DNA from: Hofstenia miamia
Taxonomy: Eukaryota; Xenacoelomorpha; Acoela
Reading direction: 5' to 3'
Length of the DNA stretch: 64,000 nt
Assembly (NCBI GenBank): GCA_004352715.1
Contig: SCFE01000104.1
Coordinates: 1,608,122 to 1,672,121, forward strand
The notes beneath the pieces are model-generated. The model saw only the letters and a program-made list of their open reading frames with translations. It did not search any database and was not told where the DNA came from. The stretch's first letter is position 1. Each line of letters opens with the position of its first letter. Made by a program: the position numbers and the translations under genes. Of this stretch, positions 24,827-35,290 are shown piece after piece.

Positions 24827-24920
24827 CTTTAATCTGCCTTCTCTCGAGCGCGTTGATTTCAGCGTTGAGTTCACTCAATGACTTCTCCAGCATTTCCTCA
24901 CGCGCCGAAAGCGATTTTTG
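24827..24920 (-). CDS. Mgat1: MGAT1-like GlcNAc-transferase I, stem-region coiled-coil exon
   Basis: A 94-bp exon with acceptor CTTTAG (AG at 24922-24921) and donor GTAGCG at 24826. It encodes QKSLSAREEMLEKSLSELNA and a further dozen residues, with hydrophobic positions at heptad spacing and dense Glu/Lys, so it reads as a short coiled coil. It starts in phase 0 and leaves one base, which completes GAA with the exon at 22169-22295. MGAT1 enzymes are type II Golgi membrane proteins with a helical stem, a short proline-rich linker and then the catalytic domain, exactly the order obtained by joining these exons. The exon with the cytoplasmic tail and transmembrane anchor should lie upstream, above 24920; I did not identify it. 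GC content is clearly above the surroundings. Confidence 0.8.
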
Positions 24921-26492
24921 CTAAAGGAAGCAAATTAGGATGCTAATTCGGTGACACATGCGCCCATAAATAATCAAGCATCATAAATGGCGGAGATTTA
25001 GTACACCGCCAGCTGACTTTTCTTCTATGGGCATCGTGGTAATTAATGACAAGGATTTATATGAAATCAATAAAACTCTAATAAAATTCAAAGTGAACTG
25101 TTTGTATAAACAAAGTGCTATGAGTCATCTTCACTATCAAAAACTCCATTCTACACAGATTTTCGATAAAATAGTAATTAAACTCATAGTCTATCAGCTA
25201 AGATTGTCCATGCAAACTAAAAAAACTTGGAAGTCAGGCAAAATTTACTATTTAAAATAATGCAAAAAAGTATTTTCAGGGTGATATTGGGCAATTTAAA
25301 GTTGATGTAATAAATATTTTTACAAAGTCGTGAGTTAAGGGAAAACTTATCAGCATTAAAACGATTTATAAAACATCATACAAATCTACATCACTCTGCC
25401 TCAATCAGAACGAATCTCGTTTTTCGGGGGCTAAAGATCACCAGGGCTGCTTAGTAACACTGACGTTTCCTCTCCGCTTCCGTCAGCAAAATAATTCCTT
25501 GAAATATGGGATCAGAATTTTGTTGGTCTCAGATCAATTTAATCAAATTGGTTCCAATTTTTTCATCAATGGTTCCATACCCATGTAAGTCCCAGTCCCA
25601 TTGAAATATTTAGTCCGATGTAACTTGAAATAATGAGATATTCTCACGAACGTTTTGGATGAGATAATGAAAACTTGATAAAAAAATAAATGATTTGATT
25701 CAGGCGACAGAGGTATGGCATTAAATTAATTGCTAGTGATCACACAATAACTTAACCAGCTGACAAGTAAAAAACAAAAAAACGAGAAAGACAAAGTGAT
25801 GAAAAATCAAATAAACGTCAGAAGAATGATTGATGTCCATTTTTAATTAACTATCAGCGGAACTAACCAGTCGCTTGAGCAAAAAAATTAATAAATTATA
25901 CTCTACTGGTGACAGCTATCAACTGATAGTTAACTTTAAAGACATATAATGATTGCATTAAAACTTCTAAACTTGCACATGCATGGAGATGGAATTTCAT
26001 GGTCTACGAACAGATTGCTTATCACAGGAACAATTTTGCAATTTACATCAGAAGGTATATATGGGAATTATAATTTTCAAATACAACGTAGAAATAATTG
26101 CATACAGTGTACCCAAGAGCAGTAATGTCTATATTTAGAGGCAATACGCCCACTATCAAATTATGTAAACGATTAACACAATTTTGTAAATTAAAATGGA
26201 GAAAATTTACATTTTCACTAAAATTGAAAGTAAGCAGGCATTAAGGATTTGGGAGAAAGTTATCTCGAAAATCCTACCTGAAAAAATGATTACTGAAATC
26301 GAAATAGTTTTTTGAAAACAAAGAACTGTTTGCCATTACGCTTTTTGTAATCCAATTTATATTGCTCTGGGTTTATGTTGGACAGCGCTAAAAATATATG
26401 TCTATTCTCAATTATGTATGAGGAAAATATACCAGTTTGTTGGGAAAATACTGCTTAGGCTTAGTGGAAACCCTCGAAAAACAAGAAATATA
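24921..26492. other. probable MGAT1-like first intron or flank
   Basis: No exon for the expected transmembrane anchor recognised on the minus strand. A conspicuous GC-rich patch lies at about 25405-25500; its minus-strand reading is open for about 22 codons after a possible acceptor but shows no known domain. Remaining sequence is plain AT-rich. Confidence 0.4.
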
Positions 26493-28025
26493 CAGCACTG
26501 GAAAAAAGAATTCGGCCACCAATGATTGTCATAAATATTTCTAAGAAATGGCCGCCAAGATCGTCATAAATATTTTATAATAAGATTTGAGGTTGCAGAA
26601 AAAGAAATTCATCAATGATGAGACATAATTATCACTGTTTACTTTAAATCTCAAAGAGAAATGCTACAATGCTTGAAGTTAGCTAATCTTTCCTTGGAAA
26701 AATGTATTCGGTCACTTCAGACAAAATCAGAGAATCTGTAAAAAAATTTCATTGGTTGAGCTTTTTTCAGTCTATTTATATTGAAAATGTCTAATAACAG
26801 TCTTTCTTCGCCAAGTATGATGCCTGGTTACGTACCTCTTCCCATCCGCGAGTTGATTATCTCCAAACATTTGGAAGGGATGAGTCAACGTAATATAGCC
26901 CGGCTTATAGAGTGACCTCGAAGTCCTGTCGAGGATATCACCAGATGTTTCAATTCTTAAAGACTTCAGAGGAATTTCGCAAGGAATGGGCTCCTGGTCA
27001 CCTCGTGACAGCAAGAACTGTGCGAAACATCCTGAAGAAGTACTCAATTAGGTATTTCGTGCACCCAAATAGCCATTCGTAACCTCAAGGCAAAGATTAC
27101 GCCGGGTGAGGTGTGTCAATTTAATGAGAGACCATTCATCTTAAGATTGGTCTAATGTTATATTTCAGATGGGTCAAGATTTGAGCTATACTCATCGAAA
27201 GGAATGTTGATAAAGAGACCAACTGGGCAGAAGGTCAGATTCTTGCCTCAATTTATTCGGGGCACCATGAAGTATGGTGGGAAATCTGTAATGCATGGGG
27301 TGCAATATGGAAGTGTGGGTTTCGCTAAGATTGTTCACATTTTAGGTACTCTCCTAAGCTCTTAATATGCTCGAATTTTAGAAAAGGAACTCTTGCCACT
27401 CTTTAAAAGTGATCAATATATCAGCAGGATGGTGCTCAATGTCATACCTCAAAAGAAATGACATATTTCCTCCACAATAATGGGGTTGCTATCCTTGCTG
27501 AATGTCTTGGCCAATCTCCAGACCTTAACATTATCGAAAATATGTAGAAAGATGTTAAATATCGAATTGGACAGCATACCCTTCACACTGTCACACTGAA
27601 GACGAGCTTTGGAGCGCAATAAAGAAAAATTTATGAATTCCCAACAGCTTTATTGAAAGACTTTTTGCTTCAATCCCTGAATGCCTTGAAGCTTTTATTC
27701 ACTCAAAGAGACACCCTACAAAATATTGGAAGAGACAATTTTGTTGCTAAGTGCTTGTATTGCATCAATTATTAATTTATGTATTTTTTTTAATTTACTT
27801 TTCTCGGATTTGCTCATTTGTTAAAATTTTTTCATGTGGTCAAATACATTTTTTCAATACAAGTTTTCTAATTTTGATTAAAAATTAATAGCCAATTGTT
27901 ATTCTACATATTTATGGTATTAGAAATACAAGTTTTCCTTTAATAAGCAAAGTAACACTCTATCCAATGAATGTTCATTACTTATTCAAAATAGCAAGGT
28001 GGTCAAATACATATTTCCAGTACTG
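26493..28025 (+). mobile_element. end-to-end Tc1-like transposon, about 1.53 kb
   Basis: Left terminus starts CAGCACTGGAAAAAAG after a TA at 26491-26492. The right terminus, reverse complemented, starts CAGTACTGGAAATATG and is followed by TA at 28026-28027. Both termini continue into related GACCACC / GGCCACC words. The transposase is on the plus strand. This family differs from the element at 16723-17994 in both termini and coding sequence. Confidence 0.9.
26787..27750 (+). pseudogene. Tc1-like transposase
   Basis: ATG at 26787 begins MSNNSLSSPSMMPGYVPLPI, then ELIISKHLEGMSQRNIARLI, a Tc1-type helix-turn-helix, ending at a stop. Across frames one can read a DGSRFELY segment (family SDESRF), GGKSVMHG (family GGGSVMVWG), QQDGAQCHTSKEMTYFLHNN (family QQDNAPCHKA), GQSPDLNIIENM followed by a stop, KDVKYRIGQHT and a KRHPTKYWK-like C-terminus ending at the stop 27748-27750. 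The aspartates of the second and third catalytic blocks remain. Several stops and frameshifts rule out a working protein. Confidence 0.88.
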
Positions 28026-28054
28026 TATTTGGCGACCATCTATCATTTGCATTT

Positions 28055-28175
28055 AATGAATGTATGTTCCGGAGATCATGAAAAAGTCAAATGCAACACC
28101 TTTGTATAAAAATGGAGATCCCCTTTTTGCGAAGAACTATAGGCCAATCTCTATAAACGTACCCTTTTAGTACAT
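28055..28175 (+). pseudogene. LINE reverse-transcriptase fragment (N-terminal RT motif)
   Basis: A plus-strand reading gives VPEIMKKSNATPLYKNGDPL followed by FAKNYRPISINVP, matching the conserved start of non-LTR retrotransposon RT domains (xxKxAxVxPLxKxGDxxxxxNYRPISLL) as in CR1/Jockey-type elements. Only about 40 codons are recognisable before a stop. It directly follows the Tc1-like element at 26493-28025, which may have landed in or beside the LINE. Confidence 0.8.
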
Positions 28176-29455
28176 GTAAATTCAGAATTTGTTGAAAGTT
28201 GAGCAGAATTTGGGAACCTAATATCATTGACTGCTAGATTACTAACTACTTTAACAGATGAATTTACACTAACAGAATACAAAATGTATTTCAGCAACTG
28301 AAAAATTGATCTAAAATTGATTTTCTAACGGAAACGGAAGTTTGAAAAAATAAAACAAATACCTACAAACACACCGGTCATCCCATTACACATTAAATAT
28401 TTATTCTACAGTTATGTATGCACGAATTGCAATTTTCGAATGCTTTTAAAATATGCAGTTGTCATAAAAACCAGGTGGCCATCAACCAGAGATGGAACGG
28501 GCAAAAATTTAAAGGACGGGCCTTTAGCTGGCCGGTAACAACTAATACAGGCCGGTAATGTTTATTTGCATTGCATATTTAATCTACACAGACGCACAAA
28601 ACTCAGAAAGTATTTGTAAACACAATTGTTTTAAAATATGTGTATAAGCAATCGTTTTAAAATTTTCATAAATAAATTAATAATTTAAATTACGTTGCAG
28701 TTGAGGTAATAATTTTTGTTTTTTTAAAGCATTTCACACATTCAACTTGATCAAGGGAACTTCCATATTTAAAAATCAAATTGACGCTAAACAATTTCTA
28801 TATAATTTCAAATTACCTTCTTAAATCAATCCTTGAAGATTCATCCTCAAGTTCTATATATCTCTTTCTGTTTTGCACCGACTAACGGGGGTGTAGAAAG
28901 CAATCGCGGATTAGGTTACTTGCTGCAAAACTTTACTTACATATTTTGAATGGACTACCTAATCATGGGGCTTCATACTAAGAAAAATTGAACTTTCAAT
29001 ATCTTAAAAAATTGAGGCTTGAAACAAATTTTTAAAGTTTATGCACCATTCACCTTGCAAGAGGAGGGTGCATGGCCTTCGGGTGCCTGCTCCAGAAGAA
29101 TCGAAATTTTACTAAAAAATTAAACTAATCACTCTATTCTGAATACGCCCAATTGAAAAAAATTGAAAATCTAAAATTACATTTAATTTTACTCTCTTGC
29201 AATATCATGATATAAACAGGTATATTATTGTATATAATCACTCAAATGTCACTTGGAAATTGACGAGAACATCATACATGTTTATCCTGCGACAAATTCA
29301 GTTATGGCTCGTTGGGTAAATAACAGTGATCCGAATTATATAGATATCACCCGACTTTATCAAATTTCTACACTAAAGAAAAATTTCCAACAAACTAGCA
29401 AATGAAATAGATTTACTAAGGTTAATATAGAAGTCATTGAAAACATAGCTCTTTA
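28176..29455. other. intergenic; possible lone hAT-type end at 28487
   Basis: No gene seen. CAGAGATGGAACGGGC at 28487 is very like the hAT-type ends at 41359 and 58639, but no matching opposite end or target duplication was found nearby. Confidence 0.4.
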
Positions 29456-29657
29456 GGCCACGGTTAGACTAGTGATTGGTTCAAAAGTGATCTGTCACAT
29501 TTTGATTGAATCGCATGTCTAACCACCCGAGATAATTAGCAATGTGACCATCGAAAAAAGAAATCGTGCACGTTCGATTTCCTTGTGATCGTCACATTGC
29601 TAATTCTTTCACATGTGATAGATCCCTTTTGAACCAATCACTAGTCTAACCGTGGCC
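29456..29657. mobile_element. fold-back MITE, PIF/Harbinger-like
   Basis: The first bases GGCCACGGTTAGACTAGTGA are the exact reverse complement of the last ones, and pairing continues through GATTGGTTCAAAAG and then with a few mismatches. A second nested inverted pair (ATTAGCAATGTGAC / GTCACATTGCTAAT) brings the stem almost to a TGCA centre, so nearly all of the 202 bp can fold on itself. Each end is bordered by TTA. A three-base TWA target duplication with GGCC-type termini is typical of PIF/Harbinger. There is no coding capacity; it would depend on a transposase elsewhere. Confidence 0.88.
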
Positions 29658-30823
29658 TTAGGTATTAAAAAGATGTACTCTAACAAAATAAAGCCATCGT
29701 TGTCAGGGAAATCATTTCGATACATTCTCATTAAAATTACTTCTTTTATTTTGAAAACACGTCAAGTTGTCAAATCTAAAATCCTGTAAATATTTAAAAA
29801 CTCAAATACAAAGTTATATTCATATAATTTCATAAAAGAAACGGACTTTTCTTGAAGTTTCTAGCTCAAAGAAATCGGCAGCATTTGTTGCAAGTAGTAA
29901 AACTATTGAAAGTTAAGCAGTGAACAAAGCTTATTGGAATAATTTAATTAACATGTACTTCGGAACATTCCATTATTTCTACTGTAGTTTGCCACTTGTA
30001 TGTCTTCGACATGTATTTGAAGTCAATCATCTAGAAAGAAAATTACCAACTCATATTAAGAATGTTTTAATATTCTTTGATTTCAATTAAGTCATAGACC
30101 CGGGTTACAACAGATGGATTTAAATGTATCGGTTGACAAATTGTTTACCAAATACCAGATATTACGAAAAACATTAAATAAGTAAAAACTCTTGACATAG
30201 AAATAATTGGACTTCATATAGATAGTAGCTAAGGATGAAATATTGCTGCTAAACCCAAATCTAAATCCGACTTAGCGACGGCACTACTCAACGGAGGTTA
30301 GGTTGCACTAACAAAAAAATAGGGACGGGTTAGTTTATGTTCTCATGGTCACCGATTTTCAGAAGATTCTCACAAAAATCGGGACTTTGAGGGACGATTT
30401 TCTCATAGTACAGAAGAAGGACTTTCTGCGATTACTCGCTAAAAAAATTTTCGATCCTTAAAATATTTTGCATGAAGGTAGGGACTACTAAAAGACTATT
30501 TCCTACAAAAATTCAGGAATTTATGTGGAAAAATCAGATTATATGGTTATGTGGAAAAAATACATGAAGGGAGGTATTTATATATATACATAAAAGAAAT
30601 TACATGTTTAAAAACATCTCTCATATATCAAATTTGTTACCCTTAACACAGAGTAGAAACCTTCCAAAATGATCACAAATCGGAATGTATTGAAAGATTT
30701 TCTTAGAAGGGAGTAAATAATTTAACTAGACAAACGATCACTCTGTGTACTAATTTTTATCGGTCCTTGGTAAGTATATCGATTAATATTGGTAGGTTTT
30801 AATGATCGCTTTTTGGACCACTG
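29658..30823. other. intergenic between MITE and Copia element
   Basis: AT-rich sequence with no exon, RNA gene or transposon that I recognise. Confidence 0.45.
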
Positions 30824-30972
30824 TGTTAAATATTAAAGAACCTGCTATCGACGTAAAACATACGGAGACACTGTGACAAGTAAACAAGTGTATGTCATGT
30901 CGGTGTAGCTCTGTGTGCTAAATATACGTACAATAAATTATTCTACTTTGTGTTTATATATGATCATTTTCA
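30824..30972 (+). repeat. Copia 5' LTR (149 bp)
   Basis: Starts TGTTAAATATTAAAGAACC and ends TGATCATTTTCA, the TG...CA form of an LTR. It contains an AATAAA signal near 30930. It has about 44 bp in its middle that the 3' LTR lacks. Confidence 0.92.
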
Positions 30973-30988
30973 TGGTAGCAGACAGTGG
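30973..30988 (+). other. Copia primer binding site (initiator tRNA-Met type)
   Basis: TGGTAGCAGACAGTGG immediately follows the 5' LTR. Its first ten bases are complementary to the 3' end of a eukaryotic initiator methionine tRNA (ending ...TCTGCTACCA), the usual primer for Copia elements. Confidence 0.8.
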
Positions 30989-31002
30989 TTTGATAGCATA
31001 GG

Positions 31003-33242
31003 ATGGTTGGATCATTTAAAACACCACCTTTATGGACTGAGGATAAGCCATTTTCTGTGTGGAAACAAGAAATTCAAATATGGCAAACTGTAACGAATTT
31101 GGAACAAAAGCAACAAGCCCCAGTTATTGTATTAAATCTTGTGGGAAAGTATCGGGAAGCTGATTGGAATTAACTCTGGCTGAAATCAATTGTGAAGATG
31201 GTTTGAAAACGTTATTGGATAAGTTGGAAAAATGCTTTGAACGTGACGCAGCAGATTTGGCTTATGAAGCCTATTCAAAATTTGAAAAGTATTGCAAATC
31301 TTCTGATGTTTCTATTCCTGATTATATAAATGAATTCGATAGGTTTTACAACAAAGCTAAAGTATATAAAATGGAATTGCCTGATGCAGTGCTTGCTTTC
31401 AAATTGTTGGACAATGCTGGTCTTGATGAGAAAGAGCGTCAGTTAGTTCTTTCGTCTGCTCAGAAGCTGGAATTTATTGCTATAAAATCAGCCTTGAAGC
31501 GCATTTATGGTGGGTCGTCCATGCAGCCAACTACATCTGCAGCATCTGGATTAAAAATGGAAGCTACAGCATTTCATGTGGATCAGCTTGAATCAGAACA
31601 GTGTCAAAATAATGACGTTTACTTAGCTAGCCGTGGACAAAAGTATTATCGTTATAGGAGGTCAGGTGTACAACATGGTGGCCGTTCTCAAGTGCGCAAT
31701 CGTCAAACGGCAGAAAGAAGATGCTACATATGCGATTCCAAAATGCATTTGTCATGGACGTGTCCACATAAGACTGATACGGAGCAGTATGTTAATCATT
31801 GTTATGCTGAGAAATTACCCAGCTTGTTGGAGCAGTCTTATGGAAGAGGAATAGTTGATACTGCTTGTACTACATCTGTTTGTGGTCGCATTTGGTTGAA
31901 CGACTATATTAATTCACTATCTAAAGAAGAGCAAAACGAGGTAAAATGGCAATACAGCAACGTTCCAAAAGTTTTTGTATTTGGTGATAAGAATAGAAGG
32001 AAATCCTTCTGGAATGTAATTATACCTGTTAGATTCGGAACTCAAAAGGTATCACTTGCTGTACGAGTTGTAGATGGTAAGTTGCCATTGCTTATTAGTA
32101 AAACGTCTCTTAAGAAGGCGGGATTAGTGCTAGATTTGGTTGGTGACGTCGTATGGCTACTGGGTGAGAGAATCGAATTAATAACAACTACCACAGGGCA
32201 TATTGTATTAGATCTTTTGAAAAATGAAAGAGATTCTGTAGATGTATTTGCAAGCTTATGCCCTCTTGCGAAAATGACAGATTCGGAATTAAAAAATGCA
32301 ATTATAAAACTCCATAAACAATTTGCTCATCCAAGTGCAGCCCGATTATCTACTTTAGTGAAAAATTCCGGTGTTAAAAACAAGGTTGTTTTTGAATTAA
32401 TTGATAGTATAACTAAAGAATGCATTTCTTGTAAAATGAATTCAAATTTACCACCAAAGCCCGTAGTTGGCATGCCTCTTGCGGGCGAGTTTAATGATAC
32501 TGTTGCTATGGACCTACATGAGTTAAAATCGAAGAAAATTTGGTACCTCCATATATTAGATCAGTTTACTCGGTTTAGTGTAGCTACAATTATATATTCT
32601 AAAGATCCTGCCATCATTGTGAATAAATTTATGCGTCATTGGGTGTTAAAATTTGGGTGCCCTAAAAGGATCATTTCGGATAATGGTGGCGAATTTAACA
32701 ATGATTTAATTCGCCTGTTAGGCGAGAGGTTGGATACAAAAATTACTACTACAGCTGCTTATAGTCCATGGTCTAATGGCACAATTGAACGCCACAATCA
32801 TGTTTTGACTACAATGTTAAATAAGATCATCAGTGAGACGGGCCTAGATCTGGAAACAGGTATTGAAAATGTTGCGTTTGCTAAAAATTGTTTATCCTCA
32901 ACATCCGGTTACAGTCCGTACATGTTAGTATATGGCAGAAATCCCAACTTACCTGGTGTATTAAGCAACAAACTCCCTGCGCTTTCACATGAAGTTGATA
33001 CTGGTTTAATAGGCAAGCATTTAATTGCACTTTCAGCTGCCAGGAAAGCTTACATGGAAGCTGAAACATCAGGTAGAATACGCATAGCATTGGCTCGTAA
33101 CTTGCGACCAACAGACACTAGTTTCTCTTTTGGCGATGAGGTTTTCTATAAAAGGGATGGAGACAAACATTGTAGGGGGCCTGGCGTAGTGCTAGGAGTT
33201 GACAGTCAAGTAGTTTTTTCCGTCATGGTGGTTTGTATGTAA
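31003..33242 (+). pseudogene. Copia gag-protease-integrase
   Basis: ATG at 31003 opens MVGSFKTPPLWTEDKPFSVW, a Copia Gag start. A one-base-type frameshift near 31160 moves reading into the frame that is then open to 33242. That frame contains a helical Gag body, a CCHC zinc knuckle (CYICDSKMHLSWTC, about residue 186 of the open frame), and a protease active site GIVDTACTTSVCG near residue 230. The integrase zinc-binding region has H...H with CISC (about 385-422). The catalytic core has Asp in VAMDLHEL (about 449), Asp in ISDNGGEF (about 505) and Glu in GTIERHN (about 540). Frame is lost again in a T run near 33220. All visible catalytic residues are intact, so decay is recent or mild. Confidence 0.93.
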
Positions 33243-33628
33243 GGGTACATAAAAGTAGATTGATGCATTCTCATTTAAAGAAATCTAATTTCTCAAATCA
33301 GGCACCTTGCATTCCCAGTGAAACTGACCCACTAGTAAAAGAGCAAGCAGTTCTGAGTGATTCTGATGACGATAGTTCCGTTGATGAGAACGTGTTGCCA
33401 CGGTTTTCTTTTTCGAATCAGAAAATACCTGACATAGGCCAAACGGTAAAGTTTGTTCCATCTGAATTGTGCAACTGTATAAGAAGAGAGTACAAAGCAG
33501 TCATAAAAAGCCGTGCAGGTAAATCTACTGGTAAAAATAAACATAAGTACAATGTCGAGTTTTTGGCACCAAGAGATGTCGAATGCTTTGTGGATCATTT
33601 AGATTGGAAATCTGACGTGGAATCATGA
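33233..33628 (+). pseudogene. Copia integrase C-terminal region
   Basis: Continuation of the polyprotein in another frame after the break near 33220. HGGLYVRVHKSRL-like residues correspond to the end of the Copia integrase region, followed by a low-complexity acidic linker (SDSDDDSSVDE) and a basic patch. A further frame break between 33600 and 33650 separates it from the RT segment. Confidence 0.85.
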
Positions 33629-33653
33629 GAACTGTAATACATTAAACAAAGAA

Positions 33654-34929
33654 TTGGATGAACCGTCTACGTCAACAGAACAGAATGATAAAGAACAGGA
33701 AACTTTACTAGCTTCTAATCTACCGTCGAAGTACGACTTTACGCAGGCGGAACTTAAGGAGATAGAGAACTGGCAGATGTATGAGACGTTTGAGGAAGTT
33801 GAAGATATTGGACAAGAGAGAATTCAGACACGTTGGGTGTATAGTTTAAAAGACGGGCCCAGTGGTGAGGTCATCAAAAAAGCAAGGCTTGTGGCGAAAG
33901 GCTTCCAGGAAATTGAGAATTTTCAAACTGATACCCCAACTTGTAGTCAAAAGACTATTAGATTATTATTTATTGTTGCAGTTTGCCATGGATGGGAGCC
34001 TCATTGTATGGATATAAAGGCAGCTTTTCTTCAAAGCAGTGGAAAGTATTTGGATAGAGACGTCTTCTTAGAACCTCCTCACAATTACGCAAAAAAAAGG
34101 AAAATTGTGGAAATTGATTAAACCGGTATATGGCTTGACTGACGCATCAAGGTGTTGGTATCGTACACTGAAAGAAAGTTTGTTGTGCCTTAACATGGTA
34201 GTTTTGAAGTATGATCCAGCGTTATTTCTGTGGGAAAATGACGATAAACAGGGTTTCATCTGTGCACACGTAGATGATTTATTTTGGTGTGGCGATTCTG
34301 TTTTTGGTGATGCAGTGATTGAACCATTAAAGCAAATATTTCGAGTCAGTAGTGAAAAATCGAATAACTTTCCATTTCTGGGGCTGAATATTTCTACTAA
34401 AGGTGAAGGTATCATATCAGTGGATCAAAATTCTTATGTATCACGGTTGAGTCAGATTACATCATTTGAGTCTGCAACTGAGCAAGTTGGCTTAGGAAGA
34501 AAAGGTGTTGGTCAATTATTGTGGATATCGACGAGGACAAGACCTGATCTTGCTTTCAATATATCAAATTTAGCAGCGAAGGTGGATGATGGTCATACCG
34601 ATATTATATATGCTGTCAATAAGCTAATAAGAAAATTGCAACACGAATCTTGTGAATTGAATTTTAAGAACATTGGGGACTTAACTAAATGTAAATTGCT
34701 TTTGTTTTGTGATGCTTCATTTGGGAACTTAAGAGAAGGAGGGAGTCAAGGAGGTTTTATTATTTTACTTGTTGGAAAGAATCAGAAATTTGCATTAATA
34801 TCATGGAAGTCCTTCAAACTGAAACGAGTAGCTAGAAGTACGCTAGCCGCAGAAACTATTTCATTATCTCAGGCACTTGGTGAAGCTTTATATATTTGTG
34901 GATTATTGAAAGAGATTATTGGAATATAG
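33654..34929 (+). pseudogene. Copia reverse transcriptase and RNase H
   Basis: The first part (33654-34121) has the Copia RT opening: RWVYSLKDG, KKARLVAKGFQE and MDIKAAFLQ, where the Asp is the first catalytic residue. A frameshift in an A8 run at about 34091-34098 is followed by KLIKPVYGLTDASRCWY and the catalytic AHVDDLFW (YVDD position) and NFPFLGLNIS. RNase H follows with LLFCDASFGN and STLAAETISLSQALGEALY. A TAG at 34927-34929 ends this frame. It would copy element RNA into DNA, but only if the breaks were absent. Confidence 0.93.
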
Positions 34930-35169
34930 TTACCTCTTCACTGCGCTACGGATTGCATTCTTTAAAAGGAGTAACCGGGAAACGTTTAAGAATAGATATT
35001 GCTTGCATTAGAGAAATGTTAGAAAATGGTGATCTTTAGAATATTCATTTAATTGCAACTAATTAACAATTAGCTGACAGTCTTACTAAATATAATACGA
35101 CATCCCAATGACAGCTTAGGGAAGCAATAACTTTGAAAACTTTGAAGTTGGATGATATCAATCTTTAAA
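34930..35169 (+). pseudogene. Copia polyprotein C-terminal tail, damaged
   Basis: After the TAG at 34927, residues typical of the Copia terminus still read: GLHSLKGVTGKRLRIDIACI and QLADSLTK, interrupted by in-frame stops and a small deletion just after 34929. Confidence 0.8.
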
Positions 35170-35185
35170 AAAGGATAACAGGGAA
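35163..35185 (+). other. Copia polypurine tract
   Basis: Purine-rich run AAAAAAGGATAACAGGGAA directly before the TG of the 3' LTR, the expected place for plus-strand priming. Confidence 0.7.
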
Positions 35186-35290
35186 TGTTAAATATAAAAG
35201 AACCTGCTATCGACAGAAACATACGGAAACAAGTACGGAATATACGTACAATAAAATATTCTACTTTGTGTTTATATATGATCAATTTCA
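35186..35290 (+). repeat. Copia 3' LTR (105 bp)
   Basis: Starts TGTTAAATATAAAAGAACC and ends TGATCAATTTCA, closely matching both ends of the 5' LTR, but the central part between CGGAAACAAG and ATATACGTACAATAAA is about 44 bp shorter. It retains the AATAAA signal. Confidence 0.92.

Larger units (their letters stand above)
30824..35290 (+). mobile_element. Ty1/Copia LTR retrotransposon, about 4.47 kb, possibly GalEa-like
   Basis: Two short direct LTRs (30824-30972 and 35186-35290) flank a primer binding site, gag-pol coding sequence in the order gag, protease, integrase, reverse transcriptase, RNase H, and a purine-rich tract. Integrase before RT defines the Copia group. Very short LTRs and a DTACTTSVCG protease motif recall the GalEa clade known from crustaceans, tunicates and other aquatic animals; that assignment is from memory and unverified. 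The coding region carries at least four frameshifts and late stops, so the element is defective. The bases outside the LTRs (CACTG and GCATA) do not form a target duplication. Confidence 0.95.

Noticed and set aside
32881-33111. Small open frames on the opposite strand or in other frames of the Copia element (also 31633-31854, 33332-33598, 34068-34415)
   Set aside because: Shadows of the gag-pol reading frame.
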